Shown: piece by piece, positions 53,743 to 62,430 of the stretch
How positions within the stretch are numbered: position 1 is the first letter of the stretch
How the letters are laid out: each line of letters starts with the position of its first letter
Source: Pseudomonas sp. NC02
GTDB taxonomy: Bacteria > Pseudomonadota > Gammaproteobacteria > Pseudomonadales > Pseudomonadaceae
DNA length: 64,000 nt
Direction: 5' to 3'
Assembly (NCBI RefSeq): GCF_002874965.1
Contig: NZ_CP025624.1
Span: 5,084,001 to 5,148,000, forward strand
Position numbers and translations under genes: made by a program
The notes under the pieces: generated by a model
The model's input: only the letters and a program-made list of their open reading frames with translations
The model's database searches: none
Told to the model about the DNA's origin: nothing

Positions 53743-53768
53743 AAAAACGGCCGACCCAAAGGTCAGCC
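53743..53768 (-). terminator. Terminator of the RraB-type gene
   Basis: On the minus strand GGCTGACC pairs with GGTCGGCC around TTTG and is followed by GTTTTTG, 26 bases beyond the stop codon. Confidence 0.85.
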
Positions 53769-53794
53769 GATACGCTGTGTTATTGCTCATGCCG

Positions 53795-54136
53795 CTACAT
53801 GGGTAACCCACGCACCTCCTGTTTCACGCCCCATCCCTCGATGATCCCGCCCAAAGGCTCGACCACCGCCTCAAAGTCCTGCTCGAAGTCTCCTATGCCG
53901 TCGTAGGTGGCGAACATAATTTTGCTCAATTCCAGGTACCATGCGCCGTCATCCCGCGCGCTGACCTGGGCATTCAGGGATTCCCCACGAAACCGACCCG
54001 CAGCCCGCCGCGCACGTTCCTCATCCGGGAAAATGGCGTAGAACTCGATGGGGTGGAAACGCGAGAAGTCAAAGCCGCCCTCTTTCATGCGGCGCAACAC
54101 GTTGGTGCTGATGTCTTCTTGATAGGCTGTGCTCAT
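53795..54136 (-). CDS. RraB-like ribonuclease E inhibitor family protein
   Basis: A 113-residue acidic protein with the RraB pattern (HPIEFYAIFPDEERARRAAG, then MFATYDGIGDFEQDFEAVVEPLGGIIEGWG in outline). E. coli RraB binds RNase E and changes its degradosome; whether this protein does the same is not known. The start ATG 54136 follows GAGGAGGACG. Confidence 0.82.
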   Translation of the reverse strand: MSTAYQEDISTNVLRRMKEGGFDFSRFHPIEFYAIFPDEERARRAAGRFRGESLNAQVSARDDGAWYLELSKIMFATYDGIGDFEQDFEAVVEPLGGIIEGWGVKQEVRGLPM

Positions 54137-54349
54137 GAAACGTCCTCCTCAAACCGATGGATAGACTTTCCGTGCTTCCCAAGGCCCGCGCTGCAAGGGC
54201 GCGGGTGTTACGGCAGTGACGTCGCCGCTGGGAGACAAGCATGTAGCTGACAAGACCAGACCTTAGCGATTCATTCGCTGATCTCCATTGCAGAGTAGCG
54301 CGAAGCTATCACCTCCACCAGAGTCTGTTTAAAGGCGTACAGGGAATAT

Positions 54350-54586
54350 TCAGGCGGCGGGTTCGACGTTGAGGTCTTTGATGCTGTTTTGATCTTTCAG
54401 AATCTTGACCGTGGGTTCGGCAATACGCCCCTCCAGATCGTTGAGATCCAGTTCCTCCAGCACCGGTGATACGCGGGCGCGAACCAGGCGCGCGGCTTCT
54501 TCAAGCGTGGGTTTCTGCTCGCACTCGAATTGCTCGACTACCGACTCACCATGATCATTGGTGAAGGAAACGTTCCACTTTGGCAT
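54350..54586 (-). CDS. Conserved 78-aa hypothetical protein
   Basis: A small acidic protein (MPKWNVSFTNDHGESVVEQF) of unknown function, with a very good GAGGAGG ribosome site before ATG 54584-54586. The 213-base interval after it, up to the RraB-type gene, shows no feature beyond that gene's start. Confidence 0.75.
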   Translation of the reverse strand: MPKWNVSFTNDHGESVVEQFECEQKPTLEEAARLVRARVSPVLEELDLNDLEGRIAEPTVKILKDQNSIKDLNVEPAA

Positions 54587-54689
54587 CAGAGCCTCCTCGA
54601 TAAAACCCATGGGTGGGCTTACATCTATCTGGACCTTGAGGGCCTGGAAATCGTTCCACTCAAGGCAGGAGGCACCTGATCAACTGCAG

Positions 54690-55295
54690 TTATTTTTCAG
54701 CGTGTTCTTTCAGCGCTTTCAAGGTGTTGAACGGTGCGTCCACCACGAACTTGTTGGCCAACCAAGACGGCACGCTGCCACCTGGCTCGGTGTGCACCTG
54801 GTAGGTCACTTCGGTCAGGTTGTCGCCTTTAGGCACCAGTTTCCAGTAACCATCGACCTGGGCTACGCGCACGTAGCCTTTGACTTCTGGCTGGTAGGTC
54901 GGCACTTCCAACAGCTTGCGGGTGACGGTGCCATCGGCAGCCTTGGTGGTGGTGATTTCCAGGATCGAGTCACGATCGGTCACCGGGAACGGTGCCTTGA
55001 ACTGGGTGTAGGTCCAGCTCTTGTCGCCTTCCTGCTTGAGCAGTTTCTGCGACTTGCATTCGTGGATCCAGGAACAGGCCCCCGCCACGTCTTCCTGCAG
55101 CGCCTGGATCTTGGCCAGCGGCGCCTTGATGGTCGTCACACCGCGATAAGCCTTGTACTTGGAACCGGCAATTTCACTCAAGGACACTTTGATGCCGTCT
55201 TCATCCTTGGCCGTCTGCCAGTCTTCAGCATGCGCTGCGGCAGCGAACAACGCGGTAAAACCGCACAACACAGCAATTCGTTTCAGTGAACCCAT
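54690..55295 (-). CDS. Periplasmic START-domain (lipid-binding-like) protein
   Basis: The 201-residue precursor has a signal peptide (MGSLKRIAVLCGFTALFAAA, cleavage after AHA) and a START/Bet v1-like domain (DGIKVSLSEIAGSKYKAYRG, SWIHECKSQKLLKQEGDKSW). START proteins bind hydrophobic ligands; the ligand is unknown. Confidence 0.87.
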   Translation of the reverse strand: MGSLKRIAVLCGFTALFAAAAHAEDWQTAKDEDGIKVSLSEIAGSKYKAYRGVTTIKAPLAKIQALQEDVAGACSWIHECKSQKLLKQEGDKSWTYTQFKAPFPVTDRDSILEITTTKAADGTVTRKLLEVPTYQPEVKGYVRVAQVDGYWKLVPKGDNLTEVTYQVHTEPGGSVPSWLANKFVVDAPFNTLKALKEHAEK

Positions 55296-55339
55296 GGTCT
55301 TATTCCTTATTGTTGAAGTTCAGTACTTTGAACAGCCCA

Positions 55340-55594
55340 CTAAGCCGCCGTCATCTGTTCCCACCAGCCGATCAACCTGATCGCTTCTGCCTGGCTACTG
55401 CCGCAGACCTCGATATCCGCCTGGAACGAACTACACACTGCCGGCCGCTCAGGCTGGCCAAACAACTGGCACAGTTGTTCGACCGAAAGATGCAGGCAGC
55501 GTTCGCCCGCCGGTTTGCCGGCAGGCATTCCCGGCAACGGAGAACTGATGGATGGGGCAATGCAGCAAGCGCCACAGCCTTCACGGCATTTCAT
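55340..55594 (-). CDS. YkgJ family cysteine cluster protein
   Basis: An 84-residue protein opening with the cysteine cluster CREGCGACC and a later CSSF plus CGSS, as in the YkgJ metal/zinc-iron cluster family. Function unknown. It starts 45 bases downstream of the START-protein stop on the other side of a small gap, on the same strand. Confidence 0.85.
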   Translation of the reverse strand: MKCREGCGACCIAPSISSPLPGMPAGKPAGERCLHLSVEQLCQLFGQPERPAVCSSFQADIEVCGSSQAEAIRLIGWWEQMTAA

Positions 55595-55757
55595 GACGAA
55601 CAGATCCTCGACAACTCAAGTGTTGATGGCCACGTAAGACTACGCCCTTAAACAGACGTTTTAAATTGGCTTAACAGGGGTTTTTCACCGAAAACAAAAG
55701 TGACTGACCAGTCTGCGACAGAAGGTCAGGAGTGCGCGTCACGTTTACTCGTCGGGT

Positions 55758-56258
55758 TTATTGCTTGAACTGGAAATCCAGCGCTGCGCCTTCTACTTCG
55801 CGGCGTTCTTCGTTGCGCAGTTGCAGCTGCATTTCATTGCTGAGCAGGCGCCCGTTGATCTGGAATGCACTGTTGTCAGTGGGCTTTTCGGCAAACATCG
55901 GCGGCAGCAGCGGCACGTTCTTCGGCTGCGGCATGGTGCCGAGGGGTTGCAGGTGGCGGACCATGTTGGACGGCAGGCTCAAATCCAGCTCTGCAGGCGG
56001 CAGCGGCGTCTTGGCGACTTCGTGGGCCGACTTTGACTTGCTGGCGATAGGCGCACGTTTTTTCACCGGCGTTGCTTTCTTTGCGGGGGCTTTCTTCGCG
56101 ACCGGTGCCTTCTTGGCCGCAGCGGCTTTTTTCGCCGGCACCGTTTGCTGGGAGCTGGCAGCAGGCACCGCTTCACTAGCGGGAGCCGCCAGGACAGCGC
56201 CAGCGTTACACAGGCTTAACACGCAGATCAGCAGGGCAGCAGGAAAGGTATAAGTCAT
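55758..56258 (-). CDS. Exported Lys/Ala/Pro-rich repeat protein
   Basis: The 166-residue precursor has a signal peptide (MTYTFPAALLICVLSLCNAG, cleavage near VLAA) and then low-complexity KKAPAKKA-type repeats (about 45-85) like histone-like AlgP tails, though AlgP itself is not exported. The C-terminal half is unrelated (RLLSNEMQLQLRNEERREVE). The upstream ATG 20 codons away would bury the signal. Role unknown. Confidence 0.72.
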   Translation of the reverse strand: MTYTFPAALLICVLSLCNAGAVLAAPASEAVPAASSQQTVPAKKAAAAKKAPVAKKAPAKKATPVKKRAPIASKSKSAHEVAKTPLPPAELDLSLPSNMVRHLQPLGTMPQPKNVPLLPPMFAEKPTDNSAFQINGRLLSNEMQLQLRNEERREVEGAALDFQFKQ

Positions 56259-56362
56259 ATCGCCAGCAGCATTAACGGCAGAAGGCCATATGCTCGCTTG
56301 TTGAGGACGGTATGACAAGCATGGTAATTAGCCAGCTACCCGTCGTGTCCCCTTTCCATGCC

Positions 56363-57802
56363 TCAAAAACCCGCCGCAGTCTCCTGGCATAACTGGCTTG
56401 CCAGCATCCCGAGGGTCATCAAGGCGCGCTCCGCCTCGCGGTTCCACGGGGTGCCGCAGTTCAGGCGAATACAGTGGTTGAACTGTTCCGTATTACTGAA
56501 GATCAGCCCCGGTGCAATGCTGATGCCCTGCTGCAAGGCGCGCACGTGCAGTTCCTGGGTATTGACCCGTCCAGGCAAACTGACCCACAGGATAAAACCG
56601 CCGGTCGGGCGGGTCATCTGGGTGCCTTCGGGAAAATACTGCTGCACGGCCAGCTGGAACGCGCTGAGGTTCTTGCGGTACTCCTGGCGGATATAGCGCA
56701 GGTGGCGGTCGTAACCGCCATTCTCCAGGTACGCCGCCGTGCCCATCTGGGTCACGCTGCAGGCCGAATGGGTGCTGAACATTTGCAGGCGCTGGATTTC
56801 CTGCTGGTACTTGCCGGCAATCATCCAGCCAATGCGAATGCCCGGTGACAGGGTCTTCGAGAAACTCGAGCAATAGATGACCCGGTCCAGACGGTCGTAG
56901 GCTTTCAGGGCCTTGGTGCGGCCCAGTTCGAACATCAGTTCGCCATAGATATCGTCCTCGACCACCTGGATATCGAAATCCGAGGCCAGGCGCAGCAACT
57001 GTTTCTGCCGCTCTTCGGGCATGGTGCCGCCCAGGGGATTGCTCAGGCGCGTGGTCAGCACCAGGGCCTTGATCGACCATTGGTTGGCTGCCAGTTGCAG
57101 GGCTTCCAGGCTCATGCCGGTGGCCGGGTCGCTGGGGATTTCGATGACCTTCAGGCCCAGCAGATCCGCCAGTTGCAGCAAGCCGTAATAGGTCGGTGAT
57201 TCGGCGGCGATCAGGTCGCCGGGGCGGGTCAGCACCCGCAGCGACATCTGCAATGCATCGACACACCCATGGGTGATCACCACTTCGGAGGGGTCGACCA
57301 CCACCCCGGCATCGCGCATACGGATCGCCACCTGGCGCCGCAGCGGCTCGAAACCCGGGCTGAACATGTAACTGAACGCCCGCGGGCTCTGGAAACGCGT
57401 GACCTTGGCCAGTTGCTGATGCAGCGCGCGCACAGGCAGGTAGTCGACACTCGGCACGGCGGCGCCCAGCGGGAACACGCCTTCGCGACGGGATTCCACC
57501 AACACCTGTTGAATGATGCTGCTGCGGGTGACCAACCCTGGACGCTCGACCCGTGCGATGTCCGGCGTGGGCGCAGTGAGCGCCGGCGTCTGGTGCACGT
57601 AATACCCGGACTGCGGCCGCGCGCGAATCAAACCCTGGTCTTCCAGGTTCGCGTAGGCCTGCAACACGGTGGCGTGGCTGACGTTGAGCTGGGAGCTCAT
57701 TTTGCGTACCGAAGGCACGCGCTCGCCCGGTTGATAGACACCGCGGCGGATATCCTCAGCCAGCTGCTGGGCGATACGTTGGTAGAGCAACAGATTGGTC
57801 AT
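56363..57802 (-). CDS. MocR-type PLP-dependent transcriptional regulator
   Basis: The 479-residue protein joins a GntR-type winged HTH (residues 1-75, RVPSVRKMSSQLNVSHATVLQAY) to a class I aminotransferase domain with the PLP lysine in SSFSKTLSPGIRIGWM. MocR proteins sense a PLP-linked metabolite. No target gene is apparent next to it; autoregulation is likely. Confidence 0.93.
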   Translation of the reverse strand: MTNLLLYQRIAQQLAEDIRRGVYQPGERVPSVRKMSSQLNVSHATVLQAYANLEDQGLIRARPQSGYYVHQTPALTAPTPDIARVERPGLVTRSSIIQQVLVESRREGVFPLGAAVPSVDYLPVRALHQQLAKVTRFQSPRAFSYMFSPGFEPLRRQVAIRMRDAGVVVDPSEVVITHGCVDALQMSLRVLTRPGDLIAAESPTYYGLLQLADLLGLKVIEIPSDPATGMSLEALQLAANQWSIKALVLTTRLSNPLGGTMPEERQKQLLRLASDFDIQVVEDDIYGELMFELGRTKALKAYDRLDRVIYCSSFSKTLSPGIRIGWMIAGKYQQEIQRLQMFSTHSACSVTQMGTAAYLENGGYDRHLRYIRQEYRKNLSAFQLAVQQYFPEGTQMTRPTGGFILWVSLPGRVNTQELHVRALQQGISIAPGLIFSNTEQFNHCIRLNCGTPWNREAERALMTLGMLASQLCQETAAGF

Positions 57803-57951
57803 GACGCAGCACTCGATTTCACGGGTATTTTATTTTTGTGTGAAACATACCGGCACAGTTTAGAAGTGTACGGGGACAGTTGCCACAATAGTCGAGCGCG
57901 GGCGGCAGTGATAGAAAAAACTGTAAGGGTTGCGAACTGAATCGCGGGCAT

Positions 57952-57977
57952 AAAAAACCCGATCATTGATCGGGCTT
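57952..57977 (-). terminator. Terminator of the OmpA/lipoprotein operon
   Basis: On the minus strand AAGCCCGATCA and TGATCGGGTTTTTT form a stem followed by six Ts. It lies just beyond the REP pair and closes the operon reading from 60.1 kb. Confidence 0.85.
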
Positions 57978-57979
57978 AT

Positions 57980-58084
57980 GTGGGAGCTGTCGAGCTTCAG
58001 CGAGGCTGCGATGCAGGCGCTGCGGTCTCGCAGGTGCACCGAGGCGATCCTGTCGCAGCCTCGCTGGGGCTCGACAGCTCCCAC
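57980..58084. repeat. Variant REP inverted pair (GAGCTGTCGAGCTTCAGCGAGGC type)
   Basis: Arms GTGGGAGCTGTCGAGCTTCA and its near complement, with GCTGCGATGCAGGC/TCGCAG in the centre, form an extended repeat about 105 bases long, different in sequence from the other REP subtypes here. Confidence 0.8.
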
Positions 58085-58114
58085 AGGAATCAGCTTTCAC
58101 CTTGAGAATCAGGT

Positions 58115-58927
58115 TCAGCGAGCAGCGCCCAACTGGCCTTTTTCGTCGGAGAACACAATTTCTACCCGACGGTTCTGCGCCCTGCCCCGCTCAGACGCGT
58201 TGGCCTCGACCGGATACTGATCGCCGTAGCCTTCGACCTGAATGCGTTTTTCGTCGATCCCCAGGTCGCTCAGTACATCCGCAACCGCTTGAGCGCGGTC
58301 CCGGGACAGTTTGATATTTTCCTGTTCGCCGCCGGTATTGTCGGTGTAACCCTCGATGCGCACCACGCGCTTGGGGTTCAGTTGCAGGAACTGCACCACT
58401 TTGAGCACGGTGCGGTTGGCCGAGTTTTGCAGCTCTGCATCACCCGTATCGAACAGCACGTCACCCAGGGTCATCACCAGCCCGCGATCAGGCTGGACGG
58501 TGGTCAGGCTGGATATCTGCGCCTCAATCCATTTGCCCTGTTGCTGAACGCTGGAGAGCTTGGCTTCACGCAGGGCCAGTTGCAGGCGCTGGCGTTCCAG
58601 CTCCAGCTTGACCCCACGCTCCTGATTGAGTGCCTGCTCGGTGTGTTCCCGGGCAATCGCGCTGTAGCGCTGGCTCAGGTAGGCGTAATGCGCCACATCG
58701 GCGCCGCTGCCCCAGAAGCTGGAGAAACGGTCGGCACGGGCCAGGGACTCACCGGCGCGAATCACGTCCTTGGGTGCGATACGCAGCACATTCGAATCTT
58801 CCTTGACCTTCTGGAAGTCAGTGCTGGCCTGTTGCAAGGCGAGGTTACTGTCGGGGTGCGTCGCACAACCACCCAGCGCACTGCCCAGCAACACCACACA
58901 GCTCAACCCACGCATCAACGGGCTCAT
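58115..58927 (-). CDS. OmpA-family lipoprotein
   Basis: The 270-residue protein has a lipobox (ALGGC, C21), a coiled-coil middle with the DUF4398 repeat (about 30-130) and a C-terminal OmpA peptidoglycan-binding domain (LFDTGDAELQNSANRTVLKV, EGYTDNTGGEQENIKLSRDRAQAV in part). It would anchor the outer membrane to the wall. Its ATG overlaps the stop of the preceding gene (ATGA). Confidence 0.9.
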   Translation of the reverse strand: MSPLMRGLSCVVLLGSALGGCATHPDSNLALQQASTDFQKVKEDSNVLRIAPKDVIRAGESLARADRFSSFWGSGADVAHYAYLSQRYSAIAREHTEQALNQERGVKLELERQRLQLALREAKLSSVQQQGKWIEAQISSLTTVQPDRGLVMTLGDVLFDTGDAELQNSANRTVLKVVQFLQLNPKRVVRIEGYTDNTGGEQENIKLSRDRAQAVADVLSDLGIDEKRIQVEGYGDQYPVEANASERGRAQNRRVEIVFSDEKGQLGAAR

Positions 58928-59286
58928 TGGGCGTCTCCCAACTGCAACTGCTTGCGCAGGCGGGTGATGCGGGTGTTGAGCACGTTCAGTTGCTCCTGGC
59001 TTTTGCGGGTCAGCACCCGCGCTTCCGCCAGGCGGGCGTCCAGCTCGGCTTCTTCAGCCTGCATGCGGGCGTCCTTGTAGGATTCATCGGCCATGTCGGC
59101 ACGGGCCTGGGTGAACTTGTCTTCCGCCAGCTTCAGCTCGGGCGAATCGCTGGCAACGGCGCCCACGGCGCTGGCTTGTTCCAGGGCTTGCTGGGTCAGG
59201 CGCATCTGTTCATTCGGCGCAGGATCGGCTGCACATCCCGCCAGAGCTACAACGGCGAGGGCCGCGAAAAGAGGTCGAATAGTCAC
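58924..59286 (-). CDS. DUF4398 lipoprotein
   Basis: A 120-residue lipoprotein (lipobox ALAGC) with a DUF4398 coiled-coil (AEDKFTQARADMADESYKDA). The start is GTG 59284-59286. It is coupled to the OmpA-type gene and likely works with it in the envelope. Confidence 0.85.
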   Translation of the reverse strand: MTIRPLFAALAVVALAGCAADPAPNEQMRLTQQALEQASAVGAVASDSPELKLAEDKFTQARADMADESYKDARMQAEEAELDARLAEARVLTRKSQEQLNVLNTRITRLRKQLQLGDAQ

Positions 59287-59295
59287 TGAAAATCC

Positions 59296-60111
59296 CTACT
59301 TTGTTGGGGTGCCGACGGGTTGCTGCAACTGCGCTTTCCAGCGCTCAAGATTGCTCTGCAGCGCGGTTTCCGCCAGACCGGACGCGGGCAATTCTGTCAT
59401 CTTTTTGGCGAGCTGTCCGCGCAACCACGGATCGTTGCAGGCGGAGTTGTGGGAAATGGCCAGGTACAGGCCCGGCTGGTCGATGGGGATTTCGCGCGCC
59501 ACCAGGTCGTTGCTCATGCCCAACGTCTGGGCCATGGCCATGCCGGAATAACGTCCGGCGAGCACGTAGTCCACTTCTCCCAATAGCAGTTTCTGGAACG
59601 CCGGGGTCAGGCTGGGCAGGCGCTGCAGGGTCAGTTGCTCACCGGCGAAGGTTTCAAAGTCGCGGCTCAGGCGCGCCCTTTCCGACACCGCGCCCTTGTG
59701 GCCCTGCAGGTCGCTGGCCTGGCTGTAGGCCAGGGAGGAATCCTTGCGGGTCCAGACCAGGTAATCGGTTTGCACCAATGCCGGGTGGATGTAGTCGAGG
59801 GAGTCCAGGGCGTCGAGGGTCAATGGCGCGTCGGCGAGGATGTCCATGCGCCCGCTGCGCACTTCTTCCAGCGCCAGGGAACGTTTGCCGCCGTACAGCA
59901 GGTCGATTTTCACCCCGAGGTCCTTGGCCACTTGCTGCAGCATGTCGGCGGTGGCGCCGATCAAGTGCGTGGGGTCCTGGGGATCACGCCACAGATAAGG
60001 CGGGGCGTCCGGGCTGCCGGTGATCACCAGGCGATCACATTTGCCCGCCGCCAGCGACACCGTCGGCAGCAGTGACAGGGCCAGCAGTACAGTCCAGGGA
60101 CGCAATTCCAT
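59296..60111 (-). CDS. Periplasmic solute-binding protein (family 3-like)
   Basis: The 271-residue precursor has a signal peptide (MELRPWTVLLALSLLPTVSL) and the bacterial extracellular solute-binding family 3 pattern (GATADMLQQVAKDLGVKIDL, LALEEVRSGRMDILADAPLT). No permease or ATPase is nearby, so a sensor-like or orphan binding role is as likely as transport. Nine bases separate it from the DUF4398 gene, so one operon is probable. Confidence 0.85.
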   Translation of the reverse strand: MELRPWTVLLALSLLPTVSLAAGKCDRLVITGSPDAPPYLWRDPQDPTHLIGATADMLQQVAKDLGVKIDLLYGGKRSLALEEVRSGRMDILADAPLTLDALDSLDYIHPALVQTDYLVWTRKDSSLAYSQASDLQGHKGAVSERARLSRDFETFAGEQLTLQRLPSLTPAFQKLLLGEVDYVLAGRYSGMAMAQTLGMSNDLVAREIPIDQPGLYLAISHNSACNDPWLRGQLAKKMTELPASGLAETALQSNLERWKAQLQQPVGTPTK

Positions 60112-60140
60112 GGCAGGGTTCTCCAGTTGAAAAATTACCG

Positions 60141-60176
60141 GGCAAAAAAAAGCCCGGTCAAAAGACCGGGCTCTTT
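60141..60176 (-). terminator. Terminator of etfBA
   Basis: AGCCCGGTC and GACCGGGCT pair around AAAA; on the minus strand the stem is followed by a T-run (TTTTTTTT opposite 60144-60150). It lies about 20 bases after the etfA stop. Confidence 0.9.
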
Positions 60177-60194
60177 ATAAGTGAAGCGGCTGGA

Positions 60195-61124
60195 TTAGAC
60201 CAGCTTCTCCAACTCGGGTACGGCTTCGAACAAGTCCGCCACCAGGCCGTAATCAGCCACCTGGAAGATCGGTGCTTCTTCGTCCTTGTTGATCGCAACG
60301 ATCACCTTGGAGTCTTTCATACCGGCCAAATGCTGGATTGCGCCGGAGATACCGACGGCGATGTACAGCTGTGGCGCAACGATCTTGCCGGTCTGGCCGA
60401 CCTGCATGTCGTTCGGTACAAAACCTGCGTCGACGGCAGCGCGGGAAGCGCCGACCGCAGCGCCCAGCTTGTCGGCCAGGGCGTACAGGTGCTTGAAGTT
60501 GTCACCGTTCTGCATGCCGCGGCCGCCGGAAACGACGATCTTGGCAGCGGTCAGTTCCGGACGATCGGACTTGGCCAGCTCTTCGCCAACGAAGCTGGAA
60601 GTGCCAGCGTCGTGGGCAGCGGCCACAGCTTCAACCGCAGCCGAACCACCTTCAGCAGCAACCGGGTCGAAACCGGTGGCACGCACGGTGATGACTTTTA
60701 CCGACGCAGTGGACTGCACGGTAGCGATGGCGTTACCGGCATAGATCGGACGCTTGAATGTGTCGGCGCTTTCTACCGAAACGATCTCGGAGATCTGGTC
60801 AACGTCCAGTTGCGCAGCAACGCGCGGCAGGATGTTTTTGCCATTGGAGGTGGCGGCAGCCAGGATGTGGCTGTAGCCAGCGCCCAGCTCTGCAACCAGC
60901 GGCGCAACGTTTTCCGGCAATTGGTGAGCGTAGGCTGCGTTATCGGCAACCAGTACTTTGCTCACGCCAGCGATTTTGGCAGCGGCTTCAGCCACGGCGC
61001 CAACGTTTTGGCCGGCGACCAGCACGTGGATATCACCACCGATTTTGGCGGCGGCGGCAACAGTGTTCAGGGTGGCCGGAGCCACGACCTTGTTGTCGTG
61101 TTCTGCGATTACCAAGATAGTCAT
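60195..61124 (-). CDS. etfA: Electron transfer flavoprotein alpha subunit EtfA
   Basis: EtfA binds FAD and, with EtfB, takes electrons from acyl-CoA and other dehydrogenases. The 309-residue product has the FAD signature [20 protein letters not shown] and the following [19 protein letters not shown] segment of the alpha C-terminal domain. It starts two bases after etfB ends. Confidence 0.96.
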   Translation of the reverse strand: MTILVIAEHDNKVVAPATLNTVAAAAKIGGDIHVLVAGQNVGAVAEAAAKIAGVSKVLVADNAAYAHQLPENVAPLVAELGAGYSHILAAATSNGKNILPRVAAQLDVDQISEIVSVESADTFKRPIYAGNAIATVQSTASVKVITVRATGFDPVAAEGGSAAVEAVAAAHDAGTSSFVGEELAKSDRPELTAAKIVVSGGRGMQNGDNFKHLYALADKLGAAVGASRAAVDAGFVPNDMQVGQTGKIVAPQLYIAVGISGAIQHLAGMKDSKVIVAINKDEEAPIFQVADYGLVADLFEAVPELEKLV

Positions 61125-61126
61125 GG

Positions 61127-61876
61127 TTAGATTACCTTCGCTTCGTTTTTCAGTTTCTCGACCAGTTCAGCCACCGACTTGACCTTGATGCCCGCGCTGC
61201 GTGCAGCCGGCGCTTCGACTTTTACGGTCTTGTTGGTGGAGGCGGTGGAAACGCCCAAAGCATCCGGAGTCAGCACTTCGAGAGGCTTCTTCTTGGCTTT
61301 CATGATGTTTGGCAGGGACGCGTAGCGCGGCTCGTTCAAACGCAGGTCGGTGGTGACGATGGCTGGCAGTTTCAGGGAAACCGTTTGCGCGCCGCCGTCG
61401 ATTTCGCGGGTCACGGCAACCTTGTCGCCGCTCACTTCGACTTTCGAGGCGAAGGTGCCCTGACCGTAACCGGTCAGTGCAGCCAGCATCTGGCCAGTCT
61501 GGTTGTTATCGCTGTCGATGGCTTGTTTGCCGAGGATCACCAGCGATGGCTGTTCCTTGTCGACAACGGCTTTCAACAACTTGGCAACGGCCAGGGAAGT
61601 CAGCTCTTCAGCGGATTCGACGAGGATGGCGCGATCGGCACCCAGCGCCAGGGCGGTACGCAGCTGCTCTTGAGCAGTGGTCGGACCGATGGAAACGACG
61701 ACGATTTCAGTCGCAACGCCTTTCTCTTTCAGGCGTACGGCTTCTTCCACGGCGATTTCGCAGAAAGGGTTCATCGACATCTTGACGTTAGCGAGGTCGA
61801 CGCCGGAATTGTCCGCCTTGACGCGAACTTTCACGTTGTAATCGACAACGCGTTTGACAGCTACAAGAACCTTCAT
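61127..61876 (-). CDS. etfB: Electron transfer flavoprotein beta subunit EtfB
   Basis: EtfB is the second ETF subunit and binds AMP. The 249-residue product starts [20 protein letters not shown] and has the beta-subunit signature region ([40 protein letters not shown]). It heads etfBA, divergent from the ETF-ubiquinone oxidoreductase gene over 554 bases. Confidence 0.96.
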   Translation of the reverse strand: MKVLVAVKRVVDYNVKVRVKADNSGVDLANVKMSMNPFCEIAVEEAVRLKEKGVATEIVVVSIGPTTAQEQLRTALALGADRAILVESAEELTSLAVAKLLKAVVDKEQPSLVILGKQAIDSDNNQTGQMLAALTGYGQGTFASKVEVSGDKVAVTREIDGGAQTVSLKLPAIVTTDLRLNEPRYASLPNIMKAKKKPLEVLTPDALGVSTASTNKTVKVEAPAARSAGIKVKSVAELVEKLKNEAKVI

Positions 61877-62254
61877 GGATTCCTCGTTACTCTCCGGTGA
61901 AAAGAAAGTCGCCTAGGCGAACCTGGCGGTTTGATGCTCATCGGCACACAAGGGCACCTCCAAAAACACCGGCAATCGTCGGCGGGGGACCTTGCTCACG
62001 GGAGTGATGACCGTTCGTCAGCGGTGACTGAGAGGTCATTCATTATCGTGGCGTGTAAACTGCGCGCCATCGTGGCTCGCGCGTCACCCTTATTTGCCTT
62101 CAGCCTGTCTTTCGAGGTGGCCTTGAAACCCACAGTCTGCCTACGGGATGCGCAAAACCGACCGTATATTGACCGGAACGCCTATTCCGGTCAATACGCC
62201 AAAATGGTCAGTTATAAGCCGCGTTGCTTTGATTTACCTAGCTTGCGGGCAATT

Positions 62255-62299
62255 CAAACAAACGTTTGTATTGGACGCTGAGAGTGGTGTAGATATAAT
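62255..62299 (+). promoter_or_regulatory. Promoter of the ETF-QO gene with PsrA-like operator
   Basis: TATAAT (62294-62299) is a perfect -10 box with TTGGAC 17 bases upstream (62271-62276). Directly before the -35, CAAACAAACGTTTG (62255-62268) fits the PsrA/FadR-type motif (G/C)AAAC-N2-4-GTTTG. PsrA represses fatty-acid genes in Pseudomonas; its action here is inferred. The rest of the 554-base interval shows no ORF or hairpin that I can support. Confidence 0.6.
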
Positions 62300-62430
62300 G
62301 CGCCACCTAGAGAGAAAGGTGGGTCGTCCCCTGCCCTTTGCATGAGATTGATGCAGGCATTGTGGGACGGATCACCGAACCTCCACCCATTAGAAAAAAA
62401 AGCCGTTGAGCCTTGAGTAGGAGATAGCCT

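Noticed and set aside
19625..58084. CRISPR-like repeats
   Set aside because: The repeats are inverted pairs scattered between genes, without regular spacing or unique spacers, and no cas genes are present.
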